From: Caulobacter endophyticus
Lineage (GTDB): Bacteria; Pseudomonadota; Alphaproteobacteria; Caulobacterales; Caulobacteraceae
Assembly: GCF_003116815.1 (NCBI RefSeq)
Contig: NZ_QDKQ01000052.1
Span: 62,001 to 126,000, forward strand
Length of the DNA stretch: 64,000 nt
Direction of reading: 5' to 3'
Shown here piece by piece: positions 46,544 to 56,749 of the stretch (positions are counted from its first letter, which is position 1; the number at the start of each line of letters is the position of its first letter). The notes beneath the pieces were generated by a model. It made no database searches, was not told where the DNA came from, and worked only from the letters and a program-made list of their open reading frames with translations. The translations under genes and the position numbers were made by a program.

Positions 46544-47680
46544 GTGGGTTACGGGTTCAAGGGGTCCTTCGGGCGCACAACGGCGCTGGCCCTGGTTCTG
46601 ACGGTCTCGGCCGCCGGTCTTTCCGCTTGCGGCAAGGACAAGAATGCGCAGGCCAAGGACAAGAAGCCCGTCGCCGCCCAGACCGTCAGCGTCGCCCCGG
46701 TCGCCGTGCTGCCGCTGCCGCGCGTGATCAACGCCTCGGGCACCATCTCGGCCTGGGAAGAGGTGCCGGTCGGCGCCGAGACCGGCGGCCTGACCGCCAC
46801 GGCCGTCAACGCCGAGGAAGGCCAGTTCGTCCGCCAGGGCCAGGTGCTGGTCGCGCTGAACGACACCCTGCTGCGCGCCCAGCTGCGCCAGCAGGAGGCC
46901 TCGGTGACCAGCGCCCGCGCCACCCTCGCCGAGGCCGAGGCCTCGCTGAAGCGCTCGCGCGAACTGCTGGCCAAGGGGTTCCTGTCGCAGGCCTCGCTCG
47001 ACACCGCCACCGCCCGCCAGGCCACCGCCGCCGCCCAGGTGGCCGCCGCCGAGGCCGCCCGGGGCGAGACCGCCGCCCGCGTGGCCCAGGCCTCGATCCG
47101 CGCGCCGGTCTCGGGCCTGATCGTCCGCCGCAGCGTCACCAAGGGCCAGATCGTCAGCGCCGGCAGCGAACTCTTCCGCATCGTCCGCGACGGCCGCATG
47201 GAACTGGACGCCGAACTGCCAGAGACCGACCTCGGCGTGGTCAAGGCCGGCATGCCCGCCAGCGTCACCTCCGAACAGGTCGGCCAGGCCGACGGCGCGG
47301 TCCGTATCGTAACCTCGGAGGTCGATCCGCAGACCCGCCTGGGCGTGGCCCGCATCGCCCTGACCTCGATGGGCGCCTTCCGCCCGGGGATGTTCGCCCG
47401 CGCCCAGATCAAGGCCGGCGACCAGGCCTCGCCCGTGGTGCCGAGCGCCGCGATCCTCTACCGCCAGAACCAGCCGGGCGTGTTCATGGTCGACCGCAAT
47501 AGGAAGGCCCAGTTCCGCAAGATCGGCATCGTCGCCCGCACCGGCGACATCACCGCCGTCTCCGGCGTCTCGGCCGGCGAAGAAGTGGTCGTGGACGGCG
47601 CCGGCTTCCTGGGCGACGGCGACGCGGTCCGGGTGACGGTGCACAAGCCCGCTCCCACCCTGTCCTCCGCCAAGCGCTAG
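46544..47680 (+). CDS. RND efflux periplasmic adaptor, lipoprotein
   Basis: The 378-residue adaptor starts at a GTG behind AAGGGGCG. A signal segment leads to the lipobox LSAC (Cys near residue 29), so it is anchored in the inner membrane. Biotinyl-lipoyl halves flank an alpha hairpin (VLVALNDTLLRAQLRQQEAS through RAPVSGLIVRRSVTKG), followed by the beta-barrel and membrane-proximal domains. It would join the RND pump 9 bp downstream to a TolC-type channel encoded elsewhere. The 95-bp upstream gap holds no clear operator. Confidence 0.92.
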   Translation: MGYGFKGSFGRTTALALVLTVSAAGLSACGKDKNAQAKDKKPVAAQTVSVAPVAVLPLPRVINASGTISAWEEVPVGAETGGLTATAVNAEEGQFVRQGQVLVALNDTLLRAQLRQQEASVTSARATLAEAEASLKRSRELLAKGFLSQASLDTATARQATAAAQVAAAEAARGETAARVAQASIRAPVSGLIVRRSVTKGQIVSAGSELFRIVRDGRMELDAELPETDLGVVKAGMPASVTSEQVGQADGAVRIVTSEVDPQTRLGVARIALTSMGAFRPGMFARAQIKAGDQASPVVPSAAILYRQNQPGVFMVDRNRKAQFRKIGIVARTGDITAVSGVSAGEEVVVDGAGFLGDGDAVRVTVHKPAPTLSSAKR

Positions 47681-47689
47681 GCCCTGGCC

Positions 47690-50600
47690 ATGGACACCAA
47701 CAACATCTCGCGCTGGGCGATCAAGAACCCGATCCCCGTCCTCATGCTGTTCGTCATGCTGACCCTGGCCGGCATCGTCGGCTTCAACAGCATGCGGATC
47801 AACAACAACCCCGACGTCGACCTGCCCCTGGTGGTGGTGTCGGCCTCGCGTCCGGGCGCGGCCCCCAGCGAGCTGGAGACCCAGGTCACCCGCCTGATCG
47901 AGGACTCGATCGCGGGCCTTGGCCAGGTGCGCCACATCACCTCGACCGTGGGCGACGGCTTCTCCTCGACCTTCATCGAGTTCGAGCTGGGCGTCGACCA
48001 CGAGCGCGTCACCAACGACGTGCGCAACGCCATGTCGAACCTGCAGTCCGCCCTGCCGCAGGACATGCAGATCCCCAACGTCACCCGCATCGACATCTCG
48101 GGCGACCCGCTGATCACCTATGTCGTCCAGGCGCCCGGCCTGACACCCGAGCAGCGCAGCTGGTTCGTCGACAACGACGTGGCCCGCACCCTGCTGGCGA
48201 TCCGCGGCATCGGGGAGGTCAACCGCCTGGGCGGCGTCAGCCGCGAGATCCAGGTGGCCCTGGATCCCGACCGCCTGTCCTCGCGCGGCGTCACCGCCGC
48301 CTCCGTCAGCCAGGCCCTGGCCAGCACCAACGCCGACCTGCCCGGCGGCCGGGTGACGGTCTCGGGCTCCGAGCGCGCCATCCGCACCCTGGGCGCGGCC
48401 GGCTCGGTGGAGCAGTTGCGCGAGACCCGCATTCCGCTGCCTTCCGGCGGCGCCGTGCGCCTGGGCGACCTGGGCGAGGTCACCGACCGCTGGGCCGAGC
48501 CGCGCAACCGCGCCCGCTTCGACAACCAGGAAGTCGTCACCTTCAACATGGTCCGCTCGCGCGGGGCCAGCGAGGTCAAGGTCGCCGAGAAGGTTCGCCA
48601 GGCGATCGAGAAGCTCGACAAGGAGCACCCCGAGCTGACGATCCAGGAGATCACCTCCAACGTGAAGTACATCGAGGAGAGCTACTGGGCCTCGATGGAA
48701 GCGCTGATCCTGGGCGCCGTGCTGGCCGTGCTGGTGGTGCTGTTGTTCCTGCGCGACTGGCGGGCCACCTTCCTGGCGGCCGTGGCCATCCCGCTGTCGC
48801 TGCTGCCGACCTTCGCGATCATGGCGCCGCTGGGCCAGTCGCTGAACGGCGTCACCCTGCTGGCCCTGTCGCTGACCGTGGGCATCCTGGTCGACGACGC
48901 CATCGTCGAGATCGAGAACATCGTCCGCCACATGCGCGGCGGCAAGTCGCCCTACAATGCGGCGATGGAGGCCGCCGACGAGATCGGCCTGGCCGTGGTG
49001 GCCACCACCTTCACCATCGTGGCGGTGTTCGCGCCGACCGGCTTCATGCCCGGGATCATCGGCCAGTTCTTCAAGGCCTTCGCCCTGGCCGCCTGCGTCT
49101 CGGTGCTGTTCTCGCTGCTGGTCGCCCGCATGCTGACGCCGCTGATGGGCGCCTACATGCTCAAGCCCCACCACAAGCCCGACACCGACCCGTTCTGGAT
49201 GGACGGCTATCTGAAGAGCTTGGGCTGGGCGCTGAACAACAGGTGGAAGGTCGCCCTGATGGCGATCCCGATCCTGGTCGGCTCGGTGCTGCTGGCCAAG
49301 AGCCTGCCGTTCGAGTTCCAGCCGGCGGCAGACCGCGGCCGCGCGCCGTTCTCGATCGAGCTGCCGCCCGGCGCCACGCTGGACGAGACCGACGCCATCG
49401 CCGAGCGCGTCACCCGCGAACTGAAGGCCCGTCCGGAGGTCAAGAGCGTCTACGCCTCGGTCGGCAACGACGGGGTCAACAAGGCGCGGATCACCGCCGA
49501 CCTCGTGCCGAAGGGCGAGCGGATGAACCAGCAGCAGTTCAGCCGCCTGATGGTCGACCAGTTCAAGGCCATCCCCGGCGCGCGCATCGGCGCGGGCAAC
49601 AACAGCGGCGGCGGCCCCGGCGACGGCGGCAGTTACACCCTGCGCCTAGTCGGCGACGACGGCCCAGAACTCGAAGCCGCCGCCCGCAAGGTCGAGGCGC
49701 AGATGCGGACGGTCCCGGGCCTGGCCAACGTGGTCAACACCGCCTCGATCGCCCGTCCGGAGATCATCGTCACCCCGCGTCCCGACCAGGCCGCACGCAT
49801 GGGCGTCTCGGCCGGCGCGATCTCGCAGGCCGTGCGGGTGGCGACCATCGGCGACATCGACCAGTCCCTGCCCAAGTACAATCTGGGCGACCGCCAGGTG
49901 CCTATCCGCCTGCGCCTGACGCAGAACGCTCTCGAGGACCTGTCGGTGCTGGAGACCCTGAAGGTGCCGTCGGCCACCGGCGCCTCCGTGCCGCTGAACG
50001 CGGTGGCCGACATCCGCTTCGGCGCCGGCCCCTCGCAGATCAGCCGCCAGGACCGCTCGCGCGTGGCCGAGATCACCGCCGAACTCGACGGCATCGTGGT
50101 CGGCGAGGCGGGCAAGCGCGTCCACGCCCTGGACTCGGTCAAGAGCCTGCCCAACGGCGTCAAGGAAGTGGCCGCCGGCGACGCCGAGTTCATGGCTGAG
50201 ATGGCCGCCGGCTTCGCCATGGCGCTCTTCACCGGCCTGCTGCTGATGTACGTCGTGCTGGTGCTGCTGTTCCGCAGCTTCGCCCATCCGGTGACCATCA
50301 TGGCCGCCCTGCCGCTCGCCATCGGCGGCGCTTTCGCCCTGCTGAAGCTGGTCAACAGCAGCTTCTCGATGTCGAGCCTGATCGGCATCCTGATGCTGAT
50401 GGGCATCGCCGCCAAGAACTCGATCCTGCTGGTCGAGTACGCGATCATGGCGATGAAGGACGGCAAGATGACCCGGCGCGAGGCCCTGCTCGACGCTGCT
50501 CACAAGCGGGCCCGCCCGATCCTGATGACCACCGTGGCCATGGGCGCGGGCATGGTGCCGGTGGCCGTCGGCTTCGGCGCCGACGTCGAGTTCCGGGCCC

Positions 50601-50797
50601 CGATGGCGATCACCGTCATCGGCGGCCTGATCACCTCGACCTTCCTGTCGCTGCTCTACATCCCGGTGGTGTTCGTGTTCATGGACCAGATCAAGAACTG
50701 GTCGACCAGAATGCTGGGAAAGGTCTTCGGCCACTCCCACCACCATCCGGGCCACGGAACGCAGCAGGACGAACCGGTGCTGGTCAGCCGGGACTAG
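47690..50797 (+). CDS. RND multidrug efflux permease (AcrB/MdtB-like)
   Basis: The 1035-residue inner-membrane transporter has the RND layout: TM1 near residues 15-30, a porter domain, TM2-6, a second porter loop and TM7-12. The proton-relay aspartates are in [17 protein letters not shown] (about residues 398-414). [20 protein letters not shown] is the typical TM3-4 region, and [22 protein letters not shown] is the mirrored motif in the second half. Substrates cannot be predicted. There is no TolC gene or local repressor in the operon. A terminator follows at once. Confidence 0.94.
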   Translation: MDTNNISRWAIKNPIPVLMLFVMLTLAGIVGFNSMRINNNPDVDLPLVVVSASRPGAAPSELETQVTRLIEDSIAGLGQVRHITSTVGDGFSSTFIEFELGVDHERVTNDVRNAMSNLQSALPQDMQIPNVTRIDISGDPLITYVVQAPGLTPEQRSWFVDNDVARTLLAIRGIGEVNRLGGVSREIQVALDPDRLSSRGVTAASVSQALASTNADLPGGRVTVSGSERAIRTLGAAGSVEQLRETRIPLPSGGAVRLGDLGEVTDRWAEPRNRARFDNQEVVTFNMVRSRGASEVKVAEKVRQAIEKLDKEHPELTIQEITSNVKYIEESYWASMEALILGAVLAVLVVLLFLRDWRATFLAAVAIPLSLLPTFAIMAPLGQSLNGVTLLALSLTVGILVDDAIVEIENIVRHMRGGKSPYNAAMEAADEIGLAVVATTFTIVAVFAPTGFMPGIIGQFFKAFALAACVSVLFSLLVARMLTPLMGAYMLKPHHKPDTDPFWMDGYLKSLGWALNNRWKVALMAIPILVGSVLLAKSLPFEFQPAADRGRAPFSIELPPGATLDETDAIAERVTRELKARPEVKSVYASVGNDGVNKARITADLVPKGERMNQQQFSRLMVDQFKAIPGARIGAGNNSGGGPGDGGSYTLRLVGDDGPELEAAARKVEAQMRTVPGLANVVNTASIARPEIIVTPRPDQAARMGVSAGAISQAVRVATIGDIDQSLPKYNLGDRQVPIRLRLTQNALEDLSVLETLKVPSATGASVPLNAVADIRFGAGPSQISRQDRSRVAEITAELDGIVVGEAGKRVHALDSVKSLPNGVKEVAAGDAEFMAEMAAGFAMALFTGLLLMYVVLVLLFRSFAHPVTIMAALPLAIGGAFALLKLVNSSFSMSSLIGILMLMGIAAKNSILLVEYAIMAMKDGKMTRREALLDAAHKRARPILMTTVAMGAGMVPVAVGFGADVEFRAPMAITVIGGLITSTFLSLLYIPVVFVFMDQIKNWSTRMLGKVFGHSHHHPGHGTQQDEPVLVSRD

Positions 50798-50803
50798 AGA
50801 TCG

Positions 50804-50836
50804 AGGGGCGGGCTTTCGGGTCCGCCCCTTTTTCTT
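50804..50836 (+). terminator. Terminator of the RND efflux operon
   Basis: AGGGGCGG at 50804-50811 pairs with CCGCCCCT at 50822-50829, followed by TTTTTCTT. It starts 6 bp after the permease stop and lies between the convergent RND and MocR-type genes. Confidence 0.85.
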
Positions 50837-50840
50837 GATC

Positions 50841-52184
50841 TCAGGCCAGCGAGGCCGCCACCCGCCGCAGGGCCGAGGCCAGCACGGCCCGCTTGCCCGG
50901 CGCCCCCAGCGACAACCTCGCGCCCTGCGCCGACACGCCCGGCGCGGCGAACAGGGACGCCGGCGCAAGCGACAGGCCCTCGGCCGAACCGCCGGCGGCG
51001 CACTCCAGCCAGACATGCAGGCAGCCCTCCGGTCCCAGCGCACGGGGCAGCAGTTCGGCGGCCAGCGCCCGACGGGCGGCCGCCTCGCCCCGGACCCCGG
51101 CCAGGATGGCCTGGGCCGTTCCATCGCGGATCCACGCCGCAGCCACGGCCGCCATCAGCGGCGCGGGCATCTGGCACAGGGCATGGCCTGCGGCGGCCAG
51201 GCTCTGGGCCGCTCCGGCGTCGGGCGCGGCGACATAGGCGATGCGCAGGCCAGGCGTCAGGGCCTTGGCCAGGGTCGCCACGTGCCAGGTCCGCTCGGGC
51301 GCGAGGCGGGCCAGTGCAGCGGGCGCAGGGTCGGGCAGCCGGCCATAGGCGTCGTCCTCGACGATGCGGGCGCCCGCCGCCGCGCAGGCCTCGACCACCG
51401 CCGCCCGGCGCGCCGGGCCCATGGTCGCCGTGGTCGGATTCTGCCAGGTGGGCGTGACCACCACCAGCCGCGCGCGGCTGGCCGCCAGACGCTCCGCCAG
51501 GGCTTCGGGGACGATCCCTTCCCCGTCCATCGGACAGGGCAGCGCGCGGAGGCCGCGTGCCGCCAGGGCCGCCAGCAGGCCGGGATAGGTCAGGGCCTCG
51601 ACGATCACGGCGTCGCCAGGCTGGGTCTCGATCGCCAGGATCGCCGACAGCGCCGCCTGGGCGCCGGCGCAGACCGCCACGCGCTCGGGATTCACCGCGC
51701 CCAGCCCCGGCGCCAGCCAGGCCGCTCCCGCCGCCCGCTGCGCCAGGGATCCGGGGCCGGCATGATAGGCCATCAGCGTCGCCGGATCGGTGCGGGCCAG
51801 CACCCCGGCCGTCGCCTCGCGCAGCAGGGCGGCCAAAGACAGTCCCTCCGGCGGCGGCGGCAGGTTCATGGACAGGTCGATCAGCCCGGCCTCTTCCTCG
51901 CCCGCCCGCCGGCGCACGAAGGTGCCGCGCCCGGTCGCGCCCTCCACCAGCCCCTGCTCGCGGGCCAGGGCGTAGGCGCGGGTCACGGTGGTGAAGTCCA
52001 CGCCCAGCAAAGCCGCCACCGTCCGCTGCGGCGGCAGCTGTTCGCCGGCCGACAGCTCGCCGTCGGCGATCGCCGCGCGCAGGGCCTCGAACACCCGGCG
52101 ATAGATCGGACCTTCGCCCGCGGCCACCCGCCGCAGCCACCCAGCGCCCGCCGGAAGAACACCGTCTCTTGCGTCGCCCATCAT
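50841..52184 (-). CDS. MocR-type PLP-dependent GntR transcriptional regulator
   Basis: The 447-residue protein joins an N-terminal GntR winged helix (about residues 20-90, PPQRTVAALLGVDFTTVTRAYALA) to a fold-type-I aminotransferase domain (about 110-440). VVVTPTWQNPTTATM, IVEDDAYG and the PLP-Lys motif LAKALTPGLRIAY are visible. MocR proteins sense PLP or amino compounds and often control a neighbouring gene. ATG 52184 is chosen; 52181 and 52196 are in frame. None has a Shine-Dalgarno sequence, so leaderless translation is possible. The start abuts a perfect 13-bp inverted repeat. Confidence 0.9.
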   Translation of the reverse strand: MMGDARDGVLPAGAGWLRRVAAGEGPIYRRVFEALRAAIADGELSAGEQLPPQRTVAALLGVDFTTVTRAYALAREQGLVEGATGRGTFVRRRAGEEEAGLIDLSMNLPPPPEGLSLAALLREATAGVLARTDPATLMAYHAGPGSLAQRAAGAAWLAPGLGAVNPERVAVCAGAQAALSAILAIETQPGDAVIVEALTYPGLLAALAARGLRALPCPMDGEGIVPEALAERLAASRARLVVVTPTWQNPTTATMGPARRAAVVEACAAAGARIVEDDAYGRLPDPAPAALARLAPERTWHVATLAKALTPGLRIAYVAAPDAGAAQSLAAAGHALCQMPAPLMAAVAAAWIRDGTAQAILAGVRGEAAARRALAAELLPRALGPEGCLHVWLECAAGGSAEGLSLAPASLFAAPGVSAQGARLSLGAPGKRAVLASALRRVAASLA

Positions 52185-52218
52185 TGATCCATACATTTGT
52201 CGATGAATGTATGGATCA
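52185..52218. promoter_or_regulatory. Perfect 13-bp inverted repeat at the MocR/DUF983 divergent start
   Basis: TGATCCATACATT (52185-52197) and AATGTATGGATCA (52206-52218) are exact reverse complements around an 8-bp centre. The element touches the MocR-type ATG and lies 25 bp before the DUF983 ATG, so one dimer could control both. It is a probable autoregulatory operator. Confidence 0.7.
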
Positions 52219-52242
52219 GTTTTGGGATTGTAGGTAGGGGTC

Positions 52243-52656
52243 ATGACGCCCGGACACGAGTTTTTCGATCCGCCCTCGCCCGTGGTCAGCGGCTTTCGCC
52301 AGCGCTGCCCGCGCTGCGGCCAGGGCAAGCTGTTCAAGGGCTTCCTGGCGCTGGCCCCCGCGTGTGACCAGTGCGGCCTCGACTACGGCTTCGCCGAGCC
52401 GGCCGACGGCCCGGCCTTCTTCGTGATGAGCGGCGTCGGCATCCTGGTGACCTTCGTCTTCGCCTGGGTCGAGGTGGTCTACCGCCCGCCGATCTGGGTG
52501 CACTTCGTCACCGTGTTCCCGGCCTTGATCCTCGGGTGCCTGGCCACCCTCCGGCCGGTGAAGGCGTGGCTGGTGGCCTCGCAGTTCGTCAACAAGGCCG
52601 AGGAAGGCAAGTTCGAGAGCCTGGGCCGCCACGACCACGATCCGCGGCGGCTCTAG
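52243..52656 (+). CDS. DUF983 family membrane protein
   Basis: This 137-residue protein has a zinc-ribbon-like N-terminus (CPRCGQGKLFKG near residues 22-33, then CDQCGLDYGF) followed by two membrane helices (about 62-82 and 88-106). DUF983 proteins are common in alphaproteobacteria and often lie near cytochrome oxidase genes, but no function is proven. Here it is divergent from the MocR-type regulator and could be its target. AGGGGT precedes the ATG. Confidence 0.88.
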   Translation: MTPGHEFFDPPSPVVSGFRQRCPRCGQGKLFKGFLALAPACDQCGLDYGFAEPADGPAFFVMSGVGILVTFVFAWVEVVYRPPIWVHFVTVFPALILGCLATLRPVKAWLVASQFVNKAEEGKFESLGRHDHDPRRL

Positions 52657-52667
52657 AGGCTCCTCGC

Positions 52668-52979
52668 CTACTTCTTTTCGAGCAGCAGCGTGCCCTGCTT
52701 CTTGACCTGGCCGGTGATCTTGCCGGCGATCATGCCCAACAGGCCTGGCAGCACGACCTCGACGATCACCACGTTGGCGGCGACGTTCAGTTTGCCGGTG
52801 ATGGTCTGGCCCATGACCAGGGCCGAGAAGTCCAGCACGTCGTCGCGCCAGGCCTTGGTGACGTTGGCGAGGCCACCGGGGATCTGCGCGCCCAGTTGCT
52901 CGAAGCCGTTCTCGATCCGTCGCTTGGCCTCGGCCGCGCCGAGTTCGTGCGGGATGTTGATGGTGACAGGCTTCGACAT
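52668..52979 (-). CDS. Polyhydroxyalkanoic acid system (PHA_gran_rgn) family protein
   Basis: The 103-residue protein starts at ATG 52979 behind GGAG. The sequence (KPVTINIPHELGAAEAKRRI start, DVLDFSALVMGQTITGKLNV middle, GLLGMIAGKITGQVKKQG end) matches the small family found near PHA granule genes. No PHA synthase is in the window, so the role is open. It converges on DUF983 with an 11-bp gap. Confidence 0.78.
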   Translation of the reverse strand: MSKPVTINIPHELGAAEAKRRIENGFEQLGAQIPGGLANVTKAWRDDVLDFSALVMGQTITGKLNVAANVVIVEVVLPGLLGMIAGKITGQVKKQGTLLLEKK

Positions 52980-53093
52980 GGGAACTCCAAAGGCGTGTTG
53001 CGCCCCTGACATAAGGATGCGCGAGGCTTTCGGCTATACGTCCGGTTATGACGCACCCAAGGCGCAGGGTCGCAAGCGTCCACGGAGGAAGCC

Positions 53094-53315
53094 ATGACCG
53101 ACATCGCCATGACCCAGTTCTTCGACGCGCCCGTCCGCAGCGCCGCCGTCCGTCGGGCCCGTCCGGGCCGCCCGACCGGGGTCTGGGGTTCGATCAGCTA
53201 CGCCGGCGTGCTGCTGGTCTGGGCCGGCCTGTTCGTGATCCGCCCGCGCCTGGCGCTGCGGGTCATGGCCGAGCGCCGCGCGGACTCGCCGATCCCGCGC
53301 CTGGGCAAGCGCTGA
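53094..53315 (+). CDS. Small single-helix membrane protein, unknown function
   Basis: The 73-residue frame has a good GGAGGAA ribosome-binding site. It contains one hydrophobic helix (YAGVLLVWAGLFVI, about residues 36-49) flanked by Arg-rich ends. No family is recognized. It lies 40 bp upstream of the dipeptide epimerase on the same strand and may share its promoter. Confidence 0.6.
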   Translation: MTDIAMTQFFDAPVRSAAVRRARPGRPTGVWGSISYAGVLLVWAGLFVIRPRLALRVMAERRADSPIPRLGKR

Positions 53316-53355
53316 TCCCCTCGCCAAATACCTCGAACGGCGCCAAGCCTGGGGC

Positions 53356-54369
53356 ATGAGCCGCCTCATCGCCGTCCGCCCCGTCAGCTATCCGCTCGCA
53401 GCCCCATTCCGCATCTCGCGCGGGGTCAAGACCGCCGCCGACGTGGTGGTGGTCGAGATCGCCGACGGCGGCCACATCGGTCGCGGCGAAAGCGTGCCCT
53501 ACGCCCGCTACGGCGAAACGGTCGCGGGCGTCGAGGCCCAGCTGGCCCCCGCCGCCCGCCTAATCGCCAGGGGCGGCGAGCTTTCAGAGGCTCTGGCTCT
53601 GCTGCCGGCCGGGGCCGCGCGCAACGCCCTGGACTGCGCCATCTGGGACCTGCGGGCCAAGACCTCCGGCGTCAGCGTTGCCGCCGCCACGGGCCTGGCC
53701 GTTCCGCCCTCGCTGGTCACCGCTGTCACCGTCAGCCTCGATACGCCCGACGCCATGGCCGATGCCGCCCGCAAGGTCGCCGACGCGCCGCTGATCAAGA
53801 TCAAGCTCTCCTCGGAAGACCCCGCCGCCCGCCTGACCGCGGTTGCCGAAGCCGCCCCCGACGCCGCTCTGATCGTCGATCCCAACGAGGGCTGGACCTT
53901 CGACATCCTGCGCGGCCTGGAAGACCAGCTGTCGCGCCTGAACATCGCCCTGGTCGAACAGCCCCTGCCGGCCGGCGAGGACGCCGCGCTGGAGGGCTAT
54001 ACGCCGCCCTTCCCGATCTGCGCCGACGAGTCGGTGCACACCGCCGCCGACCTGCCGGCCCTGCGCGCGCGCTACCAGGCGGTGAACCTCAAGCTCGACA
54101 AGTCGGGCGGCCTGACCGAGGCCCTGGAAATGCTGCGCGCGGCCAAGGACCTGGGTTTCACCCTGATGACCGGCTGCATGGTCGCCTCGTCCCTCGCCAT
54201 CGCCCCGGCCCTGCACCTGGCCGCCGAATGCGCCTTCGCCGACCTAGACGGCCCCTGGTGGCTGAAGGCCGACCACCCCGGCGGCCTGCGGGTGGAGTCG
54301 GGCCGCATCAGCCCGCCGGCGGCCGGATTCTGGGGCGATGGCGTCGACGCCGAGGGGCTGTGGCTCTGA
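53356..54369 (+). CDS. L-Ala-D/L-Glu (dipeptide) epimerase, enolase superfamily
   Basis: The 337-residue enzyme has the muconate-lactonizing-type capping domain and barrel. Catalytic Lys is in LIKIKLSS (about residue 152), metal ligands are in IVDPNEGW, VEQPLP and CADESVHT, and the second catalytic Lys is in NLKLDKSGG. The GCMV and DLDGPWWL blocks match YcjG-type epimerases that act on L-Ala-D-Glu released from peptidoglycan. murB and murC lie 1.5 kb away, but on the other strand. Other dipeptide substrates are possible. Confidence 0.88.
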   Translation: MSRLIAVRPVSYPLAAPFRISRGVKTAADVVVVEIADGGHIGRGESVPYARYGETVAGVEAQLAPAARLIARGGELSEALALLPAGAARNALDCAIWDLRAKTSGVSVAAATGLAVPPSLVTAVTVSLDTPDAMADAARKVADAPLIKIKLSSEDPAARLTAVAEAAPDAALIVDPNEGWTFDILRGLEDQLSRLNIALVEQPLPAGEDAALEGYTPPFPICADESVHTAADLPALRARYQAVNLKLDKSGGLTEALEMLRAAKDLGFTLMTGCMVASSLAIAPALHLAAECAFADLDGPWWLKADHPGGLRVESGRISPPAAGFWGDGVDAEGLWL

Positions 54370-54409
54370 GGGCTTGACCGACCTTGCATAACGCCGTGCT
54401 CTGAGCGGC

Positions 54410-55699
54410 ATGACCGACGCCCTCGCCGACGCGCCGCCCCCGCCTCGCAAGAACCCGCTGCAGGTCTGGTTCGGCATCTCGCTGTGGAAACGCATCCTGG
54501 CCGCGCTCGTGCTCGGGGCCGTGGTCGGCTACTTGTGGGGCGAAGGCGCGACCAGCCTCAAATGGATGGGCGACATCTTCGTGCGGCTGATCCGCATGAT
54601 GGTGGCCCCGCTGGTGTTCGTGATCATCGCCTCGGGCGTGGCCCAACTGGGCGACGCCAGGCGGCTGGGCGGCATCGGCGTCAAGACCATCGGCATGTAC
54701 GTGCTGACCACGCTGGTGGCGGTCTGCATCGGCCTGGCCATCGCCACCGTGCTTGGCCCCGGCGTCGGCGCCGACCTGCACAATGCAGCGCCCCAGGCCG
54801 TGGCAACGCCCAAGTCGCCGGCCGAGCTCTTCATCGGCATCGTGCCGCTCAATCCGATCAAGGCGTTGGCCGAAGGCGAGACCCTGGCGATCATCTTCTT
54901 CGCGGTGCTGGTCGGGGCCGGGGTGATCGTGGCGGGCAAGGACGGCGAGCCGGTCGCGCGCCTGCTGGCCAGCGCCAGCGAGGTGATGCTGCGCATCGTC
55001 GGCTTCGTGATGGAGGCCGCGCCGTTCGGGGTGTTCGCCCTGATCGCCGTGGTCATGGGCACGAACGGCCCCGAGACCTTCCTGCATGTGGCCAAGCTGG
55101 GCGTGTGCGTGATCATCGGCGCAGCCATCCAGACCTTCGTCACCCACGCCGCCGTGGTGCGCCTTGGGGCCTGGCTGCCGCTGCTGCCGTTCTACCGGGG
55201 CTGCATGGACGCGATCCTGGTCGGCTTCTCCACCTCGTCCAGCTCAGCCACCCTCCCGGTGGCGATCCGGGTGGCGGAAGAGAACCTCGGCGTGAAGCCC
55301 TCGATCTCATCGACCGTCCTGCCCCTGGGAGCCACGATCGGCATGGACGGCACGGCGATGTACGTGGCCATGCTGACCCTGTTCGCCGCCCAGGCCTTCG
55401 GTGTGCCGCTGACGCTCGCCGACTACGTGCTGGTGGCGGTGACGACCACCATCGTGGCCATGGGCGTGGCGCCGGTGCCGTCAGGCTCGCTGTTCGTTCT
55501 GGCCGCGGTTCTGGCCACCATCGGCATCGGCCCGACCCAGACGGCGATCATCGTCGGCTTCATACTGCCCTTCGACCGCATCCTCGACATGATCCGCACC
55601 GTGCCGAACGTGACCTGCGACCTGTCGATCGCCACGGCCGTGGCGCGGTGGGAGAAGGAGATCGACGTGCAGGAGTATCTGTCGAAGAAGGATGTGTAG
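54410..55699 (+). CDS. DAACS family dicarboxylate/amino acid:cation symporter
   Basis: This 429-residue inner-membrane carrier has SLC1-type features. STSSSSATLPVAIRVAEENL (about residues 275-294) forms hairpin loop 1, and PLGATIGMDGTAMYVAMLTLF carries the substrate/cation site. PVPSGSLFVLAAVLATIG is a divergent hairpin 2. It would import glutamate, aspartate or C4-dicarboxylates with Na+ or H+. It is colinear with the epimerase after 40 bp, suggesting a shared amino-acid or dipeptide-salvage theme (inference). Confidence 0.92.
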   Translation: MTDALADAPPPPRKNPLQVWFGISLWKRILAALVLGAVVGYLWGEGATSLKWMGDIFVRLIRMMVAPLVFVIIASGVAQLGDARRLGGIGVKTIGMYVLTTLVAVCIGLAIATVLGPGVGADLHNAAPQAVATPKSPAELFIGIVPLNPIKALAEGETLAIIFFAVLVGAGVIVAGKDGEPVARLLASASEVMLRIVGFVMEAAPFGVFALIAVVMGTNGPETFLHVAKLGVCVIIGAAIQTFVTHAAVVRLGAWLPLLPFYRGCMDAILVGFSTSSSSATLPVAIRVAEENLGVKPSISSTVLPLGATIGMDGTAMYVAMLTLFAAQAFGVPLTLADYVLVAVTTTIVAMGVAPVPSGSLFVLAAVLATIGIGPTQTAIIVGFILPFDRILDMIRTVPNVTCDLSIATAVARWEKEIDVQEYLSKKDV

Positions 55700-55700
55700 G

Positions 55701-55838
55701 CCCAGACCCTCTCCCTGAAGGGAGAGGTGTCGGCGAAGCCGACGGAGAGGGAAGTTTCGGCGAAACCGGCCGCATCAGCGAAAGCTGAAAACTTCCCCCC
55801 TCCGGCCCTATGGGCCACCTCCCCCAGAGGGGGAGGAT
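55701..55838. repeat. Convergent-junction palindromic repeat, copy C
   Basis: The element occupies the whole gap between the convergent DAACS symporter and murB stops. It carries CCTCTCCCTGAAGGGAGAGG at the left and CCTCCCCCAGAGGGGGAGG at the right. In between are GGCCCTATGGGCC and AGCTGAAAACTTCCCCCC, which is shared with copy A. It is likely a mobile or amplified palindromic unit used as a two-way transcription end. Confidence 0.75.
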
Positions 55839-56744
55839 TTAGGCCGTGCGCCCGATCCGCTTGATTTCCCAGTCCAGCTGGACGCCGGTCTTGGCCAGAA
55901 CATCGGCGCGAACTGTGTCGCCCAGGCCTTCGAGGTCGGCCGCCGTGGCTTCGCCCGTATTGATCAGGAAGTTGCTGTGCAGCGGCGAGAACATTGCCCC
56001 GCCGAACAGCTTGCCGCGCCAGCCGGCCTCGTCGACCAGCTTCCACGACGAATGGCCCGGCGGGTTCTTGAAGGTCGAGCCGCCAGTCTTCTCGCGGATC
56101 GGCTGGGTGGTCTCCCGACGCGATGTGATCTCGGACATGCGGGCCTTGATCGCGGCCGGCTCGTCGGCAGTCCCCTCGTAGGTCGCGTCGAGCACGATCA
56201 CCATCTCGCCGTCCTGCAGGGCGCTGTGGCGGTAGGTGTAGTGCAGGTCCTCGACGGCCAGTTCGCGCACCACGCCCGCGCGGTCCATGACGCGCACGGA
56301 CTTCACGACATTGACGGTCTCGGAGCCGTAGCAGCCGGCGTTCATGATCACCGCGCCGCCGATCGTGCCGGGAATGCCGGCGTAGAACTCAAGGCCCGCG
56401 ATGCCGGCCTCGGCCGCCTTGCGCGCCAGGATGGCGTCGGGCACGGCGCTGCCGGCCTTGATGCGATTGCCGCCCAGGGCTTCGACGGTGTTGAAACCCT
56501 TGCCCAGGCGGATGATCACCCCCTCGACGCCGCCGTCGCGGACCAGCAGGTTGGAGCCGACCCCAATGGCCATCACCGGCACGGCCGGGTCCAGGGCCTT
56601 CAGGAAGTCGGAAAGATCCTGCTCGTCGGCCGGCAGGAACACCACGTCGGCCGGCCCGCCGACGCGGAACCAGGTGAACGGGGCCAGCGCCTCGTCGATC
56701 AGCAGCTTGCCGCGCACGGCGGGGAGATTGGTCTTCCAGGTCAT
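55839..56744 (-). CDS. murB: MurB, UDP-N-acetylenolpyruvoylglucosamine reductase
   Basis: The 301-residue FAD enzyme reduces UDP-GlcNAc-enolpyruvate to UDP-MurNAc with [35 protein letters not shown] and [18 protein letters not shown] are FAD-site blocks. YRHS and GGSTFKNP provide the family Tyr/Ser residues. The ATG at 56744 is 5 bp after the murC stop; the longer frame overlaps murC. It is essential cell-wall synthesis, presumably part of a dcw-type group. Confidence 0.96.
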   Translation of the reverse strand: MTWKTNLPAVRGKLLIDEALAPFTWFRVGGPADVVFLPADEQDLSDFLKALDPAVPVMAIGVGSNLLVRDGGVEGVIIRLGKGFNTVEALGGNRIKAGSAVPDAILARKAAEAGIAGLEFYAGIPGTIGGAVIMNAGCYGSETVNVVKSVRVMDRAGVVRELAVEDLHYTYRHSALQDGEMVIVLDATYEGTADEPAAIKARMSEITSRRETTQPIREKTGGSTFKNPPGHSSWKLVDEAGWRGKLFGGAMFSPLHSNFLINTGEATAADLEGLGDTVRADVLAKTGVQLDWEIKRIGRTA

Positions 56745-56749
56745 CGGTG

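Noticed and set aside
46475-49174. 899-residue minus-strand open frame
   Set aside because: It is antisense to the RND adaptor and permease. Composition is biased (Gly, Asp, His, Arg) and no fold motif is visible.
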